Notes: generated by a model not told the origin, from the sequence alone. A stretch of 64,000 nt of DNA from Aeromicrobium sp. Leaf350 (GCF_916858655.1 NZ_CAKASL010000001.1:186001-250000); one strand, 5' to 3'. Counted from the first letter of the stretch, positions 14,828 to 25,452 are shown. Numbers and translations are program-made.

Positions 14828-16816
14828 TCAGTCGAGGTCGTTGGCCTTGCGGATCTCGTCGACGACGCGGTCCATGATGTCGGTGATGCCGAAGTCCTTC
14901 GGCGTGAAGACCGCGGCGATGCCGGCCTCCTCGAGGCGACGGGCGTCGGAGTCGGGGATGATGCCGCCGACGATGACCGGCACGTTCGTGAGCCCGGCGT
15001 CGTGCAGACCCTTCTGCACGTCCGGCACGAGCTCCATGTGTGATCCCGACAGGATCGAGAGGCCCACGACGTCGACGTCCTCGGCCACGGCCGCGGCGAC
15101 GATCTGTGACGGCGTGAGTCGGATGCCCTGGTAGACGACCTCGAAGCCCGCGTCACGGGCGCGCACCGCGACCTGCTCGGCCCCGTTGGAGTGGCCGTCG
15201 AGCCCGGGCTTGCCGACGAGGAAGCGCAGGCGACCGCCCAGCTGCTCGCCCGTGCTGGCGACCTTCTCGCGCACGGCCCGCAGCTCGGCACCCGCCTCGG
15301 CGACGCCGACGGCACCGGACACGCCCGTGGGCGCCCGGTACTCGCCGAAGACGCCGCGGAGCGTGTGCGCCCACTCGCCCACCGTGGCGCCGGCGCGGAC
15401 CGCGGCGAGCGTGGCCTCCATCAAGTTGGTCGTGGTCTTGGCCTCCGAGGCGACCCGCGCGAGGGCCTCCTCCACGGCGGCACGGTCCTGCTCACTGCGC
15501 CACTGCTGGACGTCGGCGATCGCGTTGGCCTCGGCCTTCGGATCGGCGGCCATGATCGCGGCGTCGAGGTCCTCGGTCAGCGGCGACGGCTCGGTCTCGG
15601 TGTAGGAGTTGACGCCCACGACCTTGAGCTCGCCGGCCTCGATGCGCGCGCGGCGCTCCGAGTGCGACGAGACCAGCGCCTGCTTCATGTAGCCCGTCTC
15701 GACCGCGGCCACCGCGCCACCCATGGCCTGCACTCGGTCGATCTCGGCCTTGGCGCCCTCGACCAGCTCGGCGACCTTGGCCTCGATGACGTGGCTGCCG
15801 TCGAAGATGTCCTCGTACTCCAGGAGGTCGGACTCGAACGCCAGCACCTGCTGCAGGCGGAGCGACCACTGCTGGTCCCACGGGCGCGGCAGGCCGAGGG
15901 CCTCGTTCCAGGCGGGGAGCTGCACGGCGCGGGCCCGGGCGTTCTTGCTGAGGGTCACGCCGAGCATCTCCAGCACGATGCGCTGGACGTTGTTCTCGGG
16001 CTGCGCCTCGGTCAGGCCCAGGGAGTTGACCTGCACGCCGTAGCGGAAGCGGCGCATCTTCGGATCGGTCACGCCGTAGCGGTCACGCGTGACCTCCTCC
16101 CACAGCTGCCCGAACGCGCGCATCTTGCAGGTCTCCTCGATGAAGCGCACCCCGGCGTTCACGAAGAAGGAGATGCGGCCGACGACCTTGTCGAAGTCGG
16201 CCTCGTCGACCTGCCCGGAGTCCTTGACGGAGTCGAGCACCGCGATCGCCGTGCTCATCGCGAACGCGAGCTCCTGCACGGGCGTCGCGCCGGCCTCCTG
16301 CAGGTGGTAGCTGCAGATGTTGAGCGGGTTCCACTTCGGGATGTTGTTGACCGTGTACGCGATCATGTCGGTCGTGAGCCGCAGGGAGGCCTCGGGCGGG
16401 AACACGTAGGTCCCGCGCGACAGGTACTCCTTGATGATGTCGTTCTGGGTCGTGCCGGCCAGGCTCTCGGGCGGAGCGCCCTGCTCCTCGGCGGCCACCT
16501 GGTACATGGCGAGCAGCCACATCGCGGTGGCGTTGATCGTCATGGAGGTGTTCATCTCCTCCAGGGGGATGTCCTGGAAGAGGCGGCGCATCGAGCCCAG
16601 GTGCGGGATCGGGACGCCCACCTTGCCGACCTCGCCACGGCTGAGCTCGTGGTCCGGGTCGTAGCCCGTCTGCGTCGGCAGGTCGAAGGCGACCGAGAGT
16701 CCGGTCTGCCCCTTCGACAGGTTCTTGCGGTACAGCGCGTTCGACTCGGCCGCGGAGCTGTGCCCCGCGTAGGTCCGCATCACCCAGGGGCGGTCGGGCG
16801 CAGTCTTGTCAGCCAT
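14828..16816 (-). CDS. ecm: Ethylmalonyl-CoA mutase (MeaA-type, adenosylcobalamin-dependent)
   Basis: A 662-aa single-chain acyl-CoA mutase: a TIM-barrel catalytic part (about 1-510) and a C-terminal B12 domain with the DxHxxG motif DGHSNG at 540-545 and GLSILSGSH. The N-terminus (PWVMRTYAGHSSAAESNALY) and length match MeaA/Ecm, which converts (2R)-ethylmalonyl-CoA to methylsuccinyl-CoA, rather than methylmalonyl-CoA mutase. The ATG is 6 nt after TAATCT, so probably leaderless. Ccr, the epimerase, MeaB and a cobalamin adenosyltransferase are all within 14 kb. Substrate assignment rests on family resemblance and this context. Confidence 0.92.
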   Translation of the reverse strand: MADKTAPDRPWVMRTYAGHSSAAESNALYRKNLSKGQTGLSVAFDLPTQTGYDPDHELSRGEVGKVGVPIPHLGSMRRLFQDIPLEEMNTSMTINATAMWLLAMYQVAAEEQGAPPESLAGTTQNDIIKEYLSRGTYVFPPEASLRLTTDMIAYTVNNIPKWNPLNICSYHLQEAGATPVQELAFAMSTAIAVLDSVKDSGQVDEADFDKVVGRISFFVNAGVRFIEETCKMRAFGQLWEEVTRDRYGVTDPKMRRFRYGVQVNSLGLTEAQPENNVQRIVLEMLGVTLSKNARARAVQLPAWNEALGLPRPWDQQWSLRLQQVLAFESDLLEYEDIFDGSHVIEAKVAELVEGAKAEIDRVQAMGGAVAAVETGYMKQALVSSHSERRARIEAGELKVVGVNSYTETEPSPLTEDLDAAIMAADPKAEANAIADVQQWRSEQDRAAVEEALARVASEAKTTTNLMEATLAAVRAGATVGEWAHTLRGVFGEYRAPTGVSGAVGVAEAGAELRAVREKVASTGEQLGGRLRFLVGKPGLDGHSNGAEQVAVRARDAGFEVVYQGIRLTPSQIVAAAVAEDVDVVGLSILSGSHMELVPDVQKGLHDAGLTNVPVIVGGIIPDSDARRLEEAGIAAVFTPKDFGITDIMDRVVDEIRKANDLD

Positions 16817-16964
16817 GGGGGCAGATTACCGCGGGGTAACGGCCCAGGTCATGGGAGAGGCCTGAATCACGTCGGCGGACCGCAGCGTGGACCGGCCACG
16901 GCGATCAGCCGGGATGTCCACCACCGAGCTTTCTGCCAGCTCGACCACGCTCTACAGTCACCCC

Positions 16965-17543
16965 ATGGTCAACCTCACTCGGATCTACACGCGGACCGGC
17001 GACGACGGCACGACGGCCCTGGTCGACATGAGCCGCACGTCCAAGAACGACCGGCGCCTGGTGGCCTACGCAGACGTTGACGAGGCCAACAGCCAGATCG
17101 GCGTGGTCCTCGCCCTCGGTGAGCTCGGTGACGACCTCGTGGCCGTGCTGACCCACGTGCAGAACGACCTGTTCGACGTGGGGGCCGACCTCGGTGCGCC
17201 GATCGTCGAGAACCCGGAGTACCCCCAGCTGCGGGTCGAGCCCGACTACGTCGAGCGGCTCGAGAACTGGTGCGACACCTACAACGAGCAGGTCGAGAAG
17301 CTGCGCTCGTTCATCCTTCCCGGTGGCACCAGGGCCGCCGCCCAGCTGCACGTGGCGCGCACGGTGACCCGGCGTGCCGAGCGGGCGGCCTGGGCGGCCA
17401 TCGACGAGCACGGCGACTCGATGAACGCTCTGACGGCGAAGTACCTCAACCGGCTCAGCGACCTGCTCTTCATCCTCGGACGCGTCGCCAACCACGCGGC
17501 CGGCACGGGCGACGTCCTCTGGGTCCCCGGCGGCGAGCGCTAG
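16965..17543 (+). CDS. PduO-type corrinoid adenosyltransferase
   Basis: A 192-aa ATP:cob(I)alamin adenosyltransferase making the adenosylcobalamin needed by the neighbouring mutase. Motifs: TRTGDDGTTALVD with the ATP-binding N-terminal loop, YADVDEANSQIGVV, FILPGGTRAAAQLHVART and RRAERAAW, then NRLSDLLFILGRVAN. The ATG is 6 nt after TACAGT (16953-16958), with a possible TTTCTG -35 at 17-bp spacing. Divergent from ecm with 148 nt between the starts, so the B12 enzyme and its cofactor supply may be co-regulated. It corresponds in position to Rv1314c. Confidence 0.93.
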   Translation: MVNLTRIYTRTGDDGTTALVDMSRTSKNDRRLVAYADVDEANSQIGVVLALGELGDDLVAVLTHVQNDLFDVGADLGAPIVENPEYPQLRVEPDYVERLENWCDTYNEQVEKLRSFILPGGTRAAAQLHVARTVTRRAERAAWAAIDEHGDSMNALTAKYLNRLSDLLFILGRVANHAAGTGDVLWVPGGER

Positions 17544-17565
17544 CGAAACGTCCGCTCGCCGGGAT

Positions 17566-17669
17566 TACCGCTCGCGAGAGACTTTGTTGGTGCTCACGAG
17601 AGACTTTGGATTCTCGTGTCCACAGACGAACTCACTCGCGAGAGGTAACAAAGTCTCTCGCGAGCGGTA
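17566..17669. repeat. 23-bp perfect inverted repeat enclosing a 58-nt spacer
   Basis: Arms at 17566-17588 and 17647-17669 are exact reverse complements. Each begins or ends with TACCGCTCGCGAGAGAC. The spacer holds a third copy of the core CGAGAGACTTTG (17597-17608) and a partial CTCGCGAGAGG. It lies between the convergent adenosyltransferase and small-peptide genes, so it may terminate both. The internal repetition and long spacer are unusual for a terminator and look more like a small repetitive element. Confidence 0.8.
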
Positions 17670-17678
17670 CGGGGCGGG

Positions 17679-17804
17679 TCAGTGCCAGTCGATGGCAGCC
17701 TGGACGACGACGCCCGGCTTATTGGGAGCGGCGTCCGCGGGGGCGGCGACGCCCAGGACGGGCAGCACCGCGACGACGGCGGCGACGACGATCTTCTTGA
17801 GCAT
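17679..17804 (-). CDS. 41-aa secreted peptide precursor
   Basis: A short gene with ATG 17804 preceded by GAGAAGAG. The product begins MLKKIVVAAVVAVLPVLGVA and continues APADAAPNKPGVVVQAAIDWH, a textbook Sec signal peptide with a likely Ala-x-Ala cleavage around residues 23-26. This leaves a mature peptide of about 15 residues. Third codon positions are nearly all G/C, as in coding DNA. The stop lies 9 nt from the 23-bp inverted repeat. Function unknown; possible roles are an extracellular signal or a small envelope peptide. Confidence 0.6.
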   Translation of the reverse strand: MLKKIVVAAVVAVLPVLGVAAPADAAPNKPGVVVQAAIDWH

Positions 17805-17825
17805 GAGGTCTCTTCTCCCTGACGT

Positions 17826-17836
17826 GCTGGAATTCC
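17826..17836. promoter_or_regulatory. Second copy of the GCTGGAATTCC motif
   Basis: GCTGGAATTCC lies about 22 nt before the start codon of the secreted-peptide gene and is identical to the first 11 bases of the palindrome at 13902-13915. A shared regulator is possible but unproven. Confidence 0.3.
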
Positions 17837-17842
17837 TGAGTC

Positions 17843-17867
17843 TGACGTCCCGCGCCCGTGGGCGTCA
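17843..17867. terminator. Possible hairpin terminator of the atp operon
   Basis: An 8-bp stem with one G-U pair (TGACGTCC / GGGCGTCA) and a 9-nt loop, about 14 nt past the DUF2550 stop on the minus strand. It is weaker than the other hairpins in the window. Confidence 0.4.
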
Positions 17868-17880
17868 AGGACCGCGACGG

Positions 17881-18324
17881 TTACAAGACGGTGTTGATGC
17901 CGCGCCCAGGCGGCGAGGACTCGAGCCAGGCGAGCAGTCCGGTCAGCGCGGGCGGGGTCAGCGCGAGTCGAAACTGACCCTCTGACGCCTGCAGGTCGAC
18001 CACGACGTATCCGGGCGACAGCACGTGCCCCTCGGCGCCGTCGGGCTGACGCCGTCCGCTGATCTCCACGCCCCGGCGCGGCAGCACGATCGTCGGCCTC
18101 CAGGCCAGCGAGAACGTGCGGTACCACTCGAGGTGGTCGTCGTGATAGACGCCCGTGCCGATCGACCACCCGGCCGCGCCGGAGTCACGCCGGCTGACCG
18201 TGAGCTCGAAGGCGCCGGAGCGTCGCTCGATCGAACGACGCCGCACGACGACGAGCGCCAGCAGCACGATGGCCAGCACGACGACGGCGAGGAGGGAGTC
18301 GACCAGCCACAGCCACAGCGGCAT
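17881..18324 (-). CDS. DUF2550 membrane-anchored protein
   Basis: A 147-aa protein with one N-terminal membrane segment (WLVDSLLAVVVLAIVLLALVV), a basic stop-transfer RRRSIERR and a cytoplasmic beta-rich domain (WSIGTGVYHDDHLEWYRTFSL). DUF2550 proteins are conserved immediately after atpC in actinobacteria, as Rv1312 is in M. tuberculosis; their function is unknown. It follows atpC by 21 nt and is probably the last gene of the ATP synthase transcript. Confidence 0.85.
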   Translation of the reverse strand: MPLWLWLVDSLLAVVVLAIVLLALVVVRRRSIERRSGAFELTVSRRDSGAAGWSIGTGVYHDDHLEWYRTFSLAWRPTIVLPRRGVEISGRRQPDGAEGHVLSPGYVVVDLQASEGQFRLALTPPALTGLLAWLESSPPGRGINTVL

Positions 18325-18345
18325 GCTCGTCCCCCTCCGTCGTCG

Positions 18346-18719
18346 TCAGGACCGCTGCAGGACGCGCAGCTTGGCCTCGGCGGCCTGCACGGCGAGGGCG
18401 TCGCCCTCGGACTGCGCCTGCTCGAGCTCCGCGCGCACGTCGGACTCGACGAGCTCGTCGGCCAGGAACGTGTCCTCGCTCAGCACCGAGACGCGGTTGT
18501 CGGCGACCGACAGGAAGCCGTCGCCCACCGCGGCGCGGACCCGCTCGCCACCGGACGCCTCGATCTCGACGACGCCCGGCACGAGCACCGACAGCAGAGG
18601 AGCGTGGTTGGCGAGCACACCGAGGTCACCCGAGGCGGTGCGGGCGAGGACGCGAACGGCCTCGCCCGACCACACGACGCGGTCCGCCGCGACGAGCTCG
18701 ACCTGCAGAGTGCCGGCCA

Positions 18720-18720
<1 letters not shown>
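18346..18720 (-). CDS. atpC: ATP synthase F1 epsilon subunit
   Basis: A 124-aa epsilon subunit, the central-stalk protein that also restrains ATP hydrolysis. It starts MAGTLQVELVAADRVVWSG. The beta-sandwich domain (1-85) with GDLGVLANHAPLLSVL is followed by a C-terminal helical hairpin (about 88-124). The ATG at 18720 overlaps the last base of the atpD stop, so translation is coupled. A longer reading frame upstream was rejected because it runs into atpD. Confidence 0.95.
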
Positions 18721-20180
<1,460 letters not shown>

Positions 20181-21122
20181 TCACTCCTGACCAGCGGTGG
20201 CGTCGGCGAGCGCGTTAGCGCCGCCCACGATCTCGCTGATCTCCTGGGTAATGCCAGCCTGGCGGGCCTGGTTGGCAGTTCGGGTGTACTTCTCGATGAG
20301 ATCCTGCGCGTTGTCGGTCGCGGACTTCATGGCCTTCTGACGGGCGGCGAGCTCGGAAGCGGCCGCCTGGAGCAGGCAGTAGTAGATGCGGCTGTTGACG
20401 TACTTCGGCAGCAGCGCGTCCAGGACCTCGTGGGCCGAGGGCTCGAACTCGTACAGCGGAAGCAGCTCGTGCTCCTCGGGGGCCTCGGTGCCCTCGACGA
20501 CCTCGAGCGGGAGCAGACGGATGACGTCGGGCTCCTGCGTCAGCATCGACTTGAACCGGGTGAAGACGACGTGCAGCTCGTCGACCGGTCGGACGTCGAC
20601 ATCGCTGTCGGCATCCGAGTCGATGTCCTCGCCCTCGGCGAACGCCTCGACGAGAGCCTCGCCGATCGTGCGCGCGTCCTCGTACTGCGGCTTGTCGGAG
20701 AAGCCCGTCCACGACGTCACGTGATCGATGTCGCGGAACTTGAAGTAGGCCACCGACTTGCGCCCGGCGAGGTAGAAGTCGATCTCCTTGCCCTCGCCGC
20801 GCAGCTTCTCGGCGAGACGCTCGGTCTCCTTGAGCACGCTCGAGGAGTAGGAGCCCGCCAGGCCACGGTCGCTCGTGATGACGAGCACCGCGGCGCGGGT
20901 CGGGTTCTCCTTCTCGGTCGTCAGCGGGTGGTCGACGTTCGAGAACGTCGCCACCGCCGAGACCGCCCGGGTGAGCTCACGCGCGTACGGCGCTGCCGCC
21001 GCCGCGTGCTGCTGCGCCTTGATGATGCGCGACGCGGCGATGAGCTCCATGGCGCGCGTGATCTTCTTGGTCGCCTGGGTCGACCTGATCTTCGCGCGTA
21101 GCTCTCGTACCGACGCTGCCAT
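20181..21122 (-). CDS. atpG: ATP synthase F1 gamma subunit with acidic loop
   Basis: A 313-aa rotor subunit. Coiled-coil N-terminus [20 protein letters not shown] and C-terminus ([20 protein letters not shown]) are typical. Residues 163-177 form an Asp/Ser/Glu stretch ([15 protein letters not shown]) inserted before [13 protein letters not shown]. Mycobacterial gamma carries a lineage-specific loop at about the same place (166-179), implicated in limiting ATP hydrolysis and coupling. Here the insert is far more acidic. ATG 21122 is 2 nt after the atpA stop. Confidence 0.96.
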   Translation of the reverse strand: MAASVRELRAKIRSTQATKKITRAMELIAASRIIKAQQHAAAAAPYARELTRAVSAVATFSNVDHPLTTEKENPTRAAVLVITSDRGLAGSYSSSVLKETERLAEKLRGEGKEIDFYLAGRKSVAYFKFRDIDHVTSWTGFSDKPQYEDARTIGEALVEAFAEGEDIDSDADSDVDVRPVDELHVVFTRFKSMLTQEPDVIRLLPLEVVEGTEAPEEHELLPLYEFEPSAHEVLDALLPKYVNSRIYYCLLQAAASELAARQKAMKSATDNAQDLIEKYTRTANQARQAGITQEISEIVGGANALADATAGQE

Positions 21123-21124
21123 GG

Positions 21125-22765
21125 TCAGCCCCGCTTCTGCTTGACGATCTGCTCCTGCTCGACGTCCTCGTCGTCCAGGGCCTCGACGTCCTGCGAACCG
21201 GGCTTGATCGACTCGCCGTCGCTCGTCTCGAACTGGTCGAGGAAGGACGTGTACGCGTCCTCGAGCGCCGAGGCGGTGTCGTCCTCGAACTTTCCGGTCT
21301 CCCGGATCGCGTCGAAGATGCCGCTGTGCGAGCGCTTGATGTAGTCGAGGAACTCCGACTCGAAGCGGCTCACGTCGTCGATCGGGACGTCGTCGACCTT
21401 GCCGTTCTGCACGGCCCACAGCGAGACGACCTGCTGCTCGACCGCGAAGGGCTGGTACTGGCCCTGCTTGAACAGCTCCATGATGCGCTGACCGCGGGCC
21501 AGCTGCGCCTTGGACGCCGCGTCGAGGTCGGAGGCGAACATCGCGAACGCCTCCATCGCGCGGTACTGCGCGAGCTCGACCTTGAGCGAGCCGGTGACGG
21601 CCTTCATCGACTTCTGCATCGCGGCGCCACCGACGCGCGAGACGGAGATGCCGACGTCGACCGCCGGACGCTGGTTGGCGTTGAAGAGGTCCGACTGCAG
21701 GAAGATCTGGCCGTCGGTGATCGAGATGACGTTGGTCGGGATGTAGGCCGAGACGTCGTTGGCCTTGGTCTCGACGATCGGCAGACCCGTCATCGAGCCG
21801 GCGCCCAGCTCGTCGCTGAGCTTGGCGCAGCGCTCGAGCAGACGCGAGTGCAGGTAGAACACGTCGCCCGGGTAGGCCTCACGGCCCGGCGGGCGGCGCA
21901 GCAGCAGCGACACGGCGCGGTACGCCTCGGCCTGCTTCGACAGGTCGTCGAACACGATCAGGACGTGCTTGCCCTGGTACATCCAGTTCTGGCCGATGGC
22001 CGAGCCGGTGTACGGGGCGAGGTACTTGAAGCCGGCCGAGTCGGAGGCGGGAGCCGCGACGATCGTCGTGTACTCCAGCGCGCCGGCCTCCTCGAGGGCG
22101 CCACGCACGCCGGCGATGGTCGAGCCCTTCTGACCGATCGCGACGTAGATGCAGCGGACCTGCTTGTCCGGGTCGCCCGACTCCCAGAACTCCTTCTGGT
22201 TGATGATCGTGTCGATCGCGATGGCGCTCTTGCCGGTCTGGCGGTCACCGATGATCAGCTGACGCTGGCCACGGCCGATGGGGGTCAGCGAGTCGATCGA
22301 CTTCAGACCCGTCATCAGCGGCTCGTGCACGCTCTTGCGCTGGACCACGGTGGGCGCCTGCAGCTCGAGGGCGCGGCGGCCGTCGGTCTCGATCTCGCCG
22401 AGGCCGTCGATCGGGTTGCCGAGCGGGTCGACGACGCGGCCGAGGTAGCCCTCACCGACCGGGACCGAGAGGACCTCGCCCGTGCGGCGGACCTTCTGGC
22501 CCTCCTCGATGCCGGCGAAGTCACCGAGGATGACGACGCCGATCTCGCGGACGTCGAGGTTCAGCGCGAGGCCGAGCGTGCCGTCCTCGAACTCGAGCAG
22601 CTCGTTGGCCATCGCCGAGGGCAGGCCCTCGACGTGCGCGATGCCGTCACCGGCGTCGGAGACGATGCCGACCTCTTCGGTGCTGGCCGCGCTGGGCGTG
22701 TAGTCGGCCACGAACTTCTGCAACGCGTCCCGGATCTCGTCCGGACGAATCGAGAGCTCCGTCAT
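21125..22765 (-). CDS. atpA: ATP synthase F1 alpha subunit with C-terminal extension
   Basis: A 546-aa regulatory subunit. P-loop [19 protein letters not shown] (a reading of the conserved alpha motif) and [20 protein letters not shown] are present. The canonical fold ends near FLDQF; about 32 extra residues follow, rich in Glu/Asp/Gln and ending [11 protein letters not shown]. Actinobacterial alpha subunits carry such tails, and in mycobacteria the tail contributes to latency of ATP hydrolysis. Separated from atpH by 37 nt. Confidence 0.97.
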   Translation of the reverse strand: MTELSIRPDEIRDALQKFVADYTPSAASTEEVGIVSDAGDGIAHVEGLPSAMANELLEFEDGTLGLALNLDVREIGVVILGDFAGIEEGQKVRRTGEVLSVPVGEGYLGRVVDPLGNPIDGLGEIETDGRRALELQAPTVVQRKSVHEPLMTGLKSIDSLTPIGRGQRQLIIGDRQTGKSAIAIDTIINQKEFWESGDPDKQVRCIYVAIGQKGSTIAGVRGALEEAGALEYTTIVAAPASDSAGFKYLAPYTGSAIGQNWMYQGKHVLIVFDDLSKQAEAYRAVSLLLRRPPGREAYPGDVFYLHSRLLERCAKLSDELGAGSMTGLPIVETKANDVSAYIPTNVISITDGQIFLQSDLFNANQRPAVDVGISVSRVGGAAMQKSMKAVTGSLKVELAQYRAMEAFAMFASDLDAASKAQLARGQRIMELFKQGQYQPFAVEQQVVSLWAVQNGKVDDVPIDDVSRFESEFLDYIKRSHSGIFDAIRETGKFEDDTASALEDAYTSFLDQFETSDGESIKPGSQDVEALDDEDVEQEQIVKQKRG

Positions 22766-22802
22766 GGTGTGCCTGCCTTACTGGGTCGGATGCGAGAAGA
22801 CT

Positions 22803-23627
22803 TCAGCCTGCGAGCTGCCGGCGGGCAGCCTCGAGGCGACTGGACATGGTGCCGTCGATGACGTCGTCGGAGATGCTGACCGCGAGGCCACCGATGACGG
22901 ACGGGTCGAGGACGACGTTGAGGTGGACCTCACGGCCGTAGCGGGCCGTGAGGGCTGCGGCGAGCCGGTCGTGCTCGGTCTGCCCGAGCTCGGAGGCCGT
23001 GCGGACCTCGGCGAGCAGACGACCGCGGCGTGCGGCGACCAGGTCGGCGAACCGCTGGAGCGTGCGCTCGAACGAGGCCGACCGGGCGTGCGCCGCCTGT
23101 CGGACGATCGCCACGGTGGCCGTCTTGGCCTTGCCGTCGAGGATCGAGCCGACCAGGTCGGCCTTGCCGGCCCCGGGGACCGTGGTGTCGGACAGGGCCG
23201 ACCTCAGGTCCGCGTTGGAGGTGACGAGACCGGCCACCGAGAACAGCTCGTCCTCGAGCGCCTCGACCTCGCCGGCGTCGGCCGCTCCCTTGAGGATCGC
23301 CACCACACCAGCGGTCTCGAGACCGTCGGTCAGGTCGCGACCCGCGCTCCACCGGCTGCCGACCGCGGTGCGGACGACCTCCAGGGTGGAGGCGGAGACG
23401 GCCTTGCCGAACACCGACGTGGCGAGGTCGCGCTTGGCCTCGTCCTCGGTGGACGGATCGGTGAGCACCCGCCGCAGCGCCGGCGACGAGTCGAGCGTGG
23501 CGACGACGCCGAAGAGCTGCGTCCCGAGCTCGTCACCGGCGTCGCTGCTCGCGTCGACCGCGGACAGCACCGCGTCGAGCGAGCTGCCGGAGACGCCACG
23601 GAGGTGGCCGGGGGTGGAGGCGGACAT
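22803..23627 (-). CDS. atpH: ATP synthase delta subunit (long form)
   Basis: A 274-aa stator subunit, longer than the roughly 180-residue enterobacterial protein, as in other actinobacteria. The N-terminal extension MSASTPGHLRGVSGSSLDAV precedes the helical domain. The canonical OSCP-like C-terminal part contains RTASELGQTEHDRLAAALTA and HLNVVLDPSVIGGL. It is not fused to subunit b as in mycobacteria, where b-delta is one chain. Start and atpF stop share one base. Confidence 0.94.
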   Translation of the reverse strand: MSASTPGHLRGVSGSSLDAVLSAVDASSDAGDELGTQLFGVVATLDSSPALRRVLTDPSTEDEAKRDLATSVFGKAVSASTLEVVRTAVGSRWSAGRDLTDGLETAGVVAILKGAADAGEVEALEDELFSVAGLVTSNADLRSALSDTTVPGAGKADLVGSILDGKAKTATVAIVRQAAHARSASFERTLQRFADLVAARRGRLLAEVRTASELGQTEHDRLAAALTARYGREVHLNVVLDPSVIGGLAVSISDDVIDGTMSSRLEAARRQLAG

Positions 23628-24169
23628 CAGTTGGCCGACTCCTCGAGCTCCGCGATGAAGCGCTCGACGGTGCGCTGGCTGCGCTCGTCGTCGCTCAGCG
23701 CCTCGCCGACGATGCGGCCCGCGAGCTCGGTGGCCAGCGTGCCCACCTCGCTCTTGAGCTGCGCGACGACCTGGGCACGCTCGGCCTCGACCTGCGCGTG
23801 GGCGGCCGCGGTGATGCGTGCGGCCTCGGCCTGCGCGTCGGCCCGGAGCTCGGCGAGGATCTGCGCGCCCTGCTCCTTGGCCTCCTCGCGGATGCGAGCA
23901 GCGTCGTGCCGGGCCTCGGCGAGCTGAGCGTTGTACTGCTCGAGCGCGGCCTGGGCCTCCTTCTGCGCAGCCTGTGCTTCCTCGATGCCACCTTCGATGG
24001 CAGCCGTGCGCTCCTTGTAGGCCTTCTCGAAGCCCGGGACGACGAACTTGACGATCAGGAACAGGAGCAGGAGGAAGACGACCGCGCTGAGGACGATCTC
24101 CGCGGCGTGCGGGATGAGGGGGTTGAGCTCCTCACCCTCGGTGGCCGCGACGAGTCGAGTCGAGATCAT
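23627..24169 (-). CDS. atpF: ATP synthase F0 subunit b
   Basis: A 180-aa peripheral stalk subunit. One membrane segment (about 24-48, LSAVVFLLLLFLIVKFVVPG) is followed by a long charged coiled coil (KAYKERTAAIEGGIEEAQAA onwards) that reaches F1. Only one b gene is present, so the stalk is probably a homodimer. It lies 40 nt after atpE. Confidence 0.95.
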   Translation of the reverse strand: MISTRLVAATEGEELNPLIPHAAEIVLSAVVFLLLLFLIVKFVVPGFEKAYKERTAAIEGGIEEAQAAQKEAQAALEQYNAQLAEARHDAARIREEAKEQGAQILAELRADAQAEAARITAAAHAQVEAERAQVVAQLKSEVGTLATELAGRIVGEALSDDERSQRTVERFIAELEESAN

Positions 24170-24209
24170 GCGTGTGCCTTCTGTCGGAGTCGGTGGCTGG
24201 TGCTACGGA

Positions 24210-24416
24210 CTAGTTGAGGACGAACGCGAGCGCCAGGCCGATGATGAAGAACTGCTCGGCGAGGACGAAGCCGAGGATGGCCAGCTGGCGCAGGGTGCCC
24301 TGGGCCTCGGGCTGACGAGCCACACCGGAGACCAGGGCGGCGAAGATCAGACCCACGGCGATACCGGGGCCGATGGCGGCCAGGCCGAGGCCGATCATGT
24401 TCAGGTTGCCTTCCAC
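24210..24416 (-). CDS. atpE: ATP synthase F0 subunit c
   Basis: A 68-aa double-helix proteolipid of the rotor ring. The proton-binding carboxylate is E54 in [11 protein letters not shown], and the first helix has the small-residue packing [17 protein letters not shown]. The loop ARQPEAQG contacts gamma/epsilon. The start is GTG with AAAGGA upstream. The glutamate and absence of a second acidic residue indicate a proton-driven, not sodium-driven, ring. Confidence 0.97.
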   Translation of the reverse strand: MEGNLNMIGLGLAAIGPGIAVGLIFAALVSGVARQPEAQGTLRQLAILGFVLAEQFFIIGLALAFVLN

Positions 24417-24517
24417 GGCAGTTCCTTTCGTCGTCGATGCGGTACGTCCGCGTCGATGTACAGGTGGGAATGTGAAGTTGTGCCGGTGAGACCACCGACG
24501 AGACCGATCGGTGAGGA

Positions 24518-25315
24518 TCAGTGCTCGTCGGCGACCGCCTCACCGATGTACATGGAGGCCAGCAGCGTGAAGACGTAGGCCTGGAGGAACATCACCAGGA
24601 TCTCGAGGAAGCTGATGCCCACGAAGAGGATTGCCGAGGCGATGCCGGCCGGAATGGCGAGCGTGTTCTCCGAGTGGAGCAGCAGGTACTCCGCACCCAG
24701 CGAGAACAGCAGCAGGAGGAGGTGGCCGGCGAACATCGTGGCGAACAGACGCAGCGTCAGCGTGACCGGCCGCAGCAGGATGTTGGACAGGAACTCCAGC
24801 GGCACCAGCAGGACGAGGATCGGGCCCTTCATGCCGGACGGCACCGTCTCGTGCTTGAGGTAGCCGAGGAAGCCGTGCTGCTTGATGCCGGCGCCGTTGT
24901 AGACGAGCCAGGTGATCACGGCGAGCGCCAGCGGGAAGCCGATGTGCGACATCGCCGGGAACTGCACGACCGGGATGAGGCCGTAGTAGTTGTTGACGAA
25001 GACGAAGGTGAAGACCGCGAACAGGAACGGCACGAACTTCTGGAAGTCGTGCGAGCCGATGTTGTCGCGGGCGATGCCGTTACGGACGAAGCCGTAGACC
25101 ATCTCGCCGGCGAACTGGAGCCGGCCGGGCACGACGGCCGCGGGGCGAGCCGAGGCGGCGAACAGCGCGACGATGAGGACCGCGGAGAAGGCCAGCAGCA
25201 CCATCGGCTTCGTGACCTCGAGCGCGCCGACCTCGAAGATCGCCGGCAGGTTGAAGTCGGCGGGACCAGGGCTCGGCGGACCTGAGGCAGCGGCGAGCGT
25301 GGAGGCGAGGGACAC
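24518..25315 (-). CDS. atpB: ATP synthase F0 subunit a
   Basis: A 265-aa membrane subunit forming the proton half-channels. The essential Arg lies in [16 protein letters not shown], and [12 protein letters not shown] and [18 protein letters not shown] are conserved. The GTG start has AAGGAG upstream. The 137-nt gap to atpI and 101-nt gap to atpE are the largest in the operon and may hold RNA processing or translational signals. Confidence 0.96.
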   Translation of the reverse strand: MSLASTLAAASGPPSPGPADFNLPAIFEVGALEVTKPMVLLAFSAVLIVALFAASARPAAVVPGRLQFAGEMVYGFVRNGIARDNIGSHDFQKFVPFLFAVFTFVFVNNYYGLIPVVQFPAMSHIGFPLALAVITWLVYNGAGIKQHGFLGYLKHETVPSGMKGPILVLLVPLEFLSNILLRPVTLTLRLFATMFAGHLLLLLFSLGAEYLLLHSENTLAIPAGIASAILFVGISFLEILVMFLQAYVFTLLASMYIGEAVADEH

Positions 25316-25452
25316 TCGGTCTCCTTCTAAATCATGGCGCGGTCGCGCGACCTTGAGTCGCGATCCGGGCGTACGGCCAGCGTCATTAGCGAGTGTGACG
25401 AACGAGTCATCTGCTTGCTGCGGGAAGGCTATCAGGCGGCGATGACGACCTC

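Noticed and set aside
16817..16964. Possible cobalamin riboswitch between ecm and the adenosyltransferase
   Set aside because: Both genes have a -10-like hexamer 6 nt before the start codon, leaving no leader, and no B12-box-like sequence was recognised.
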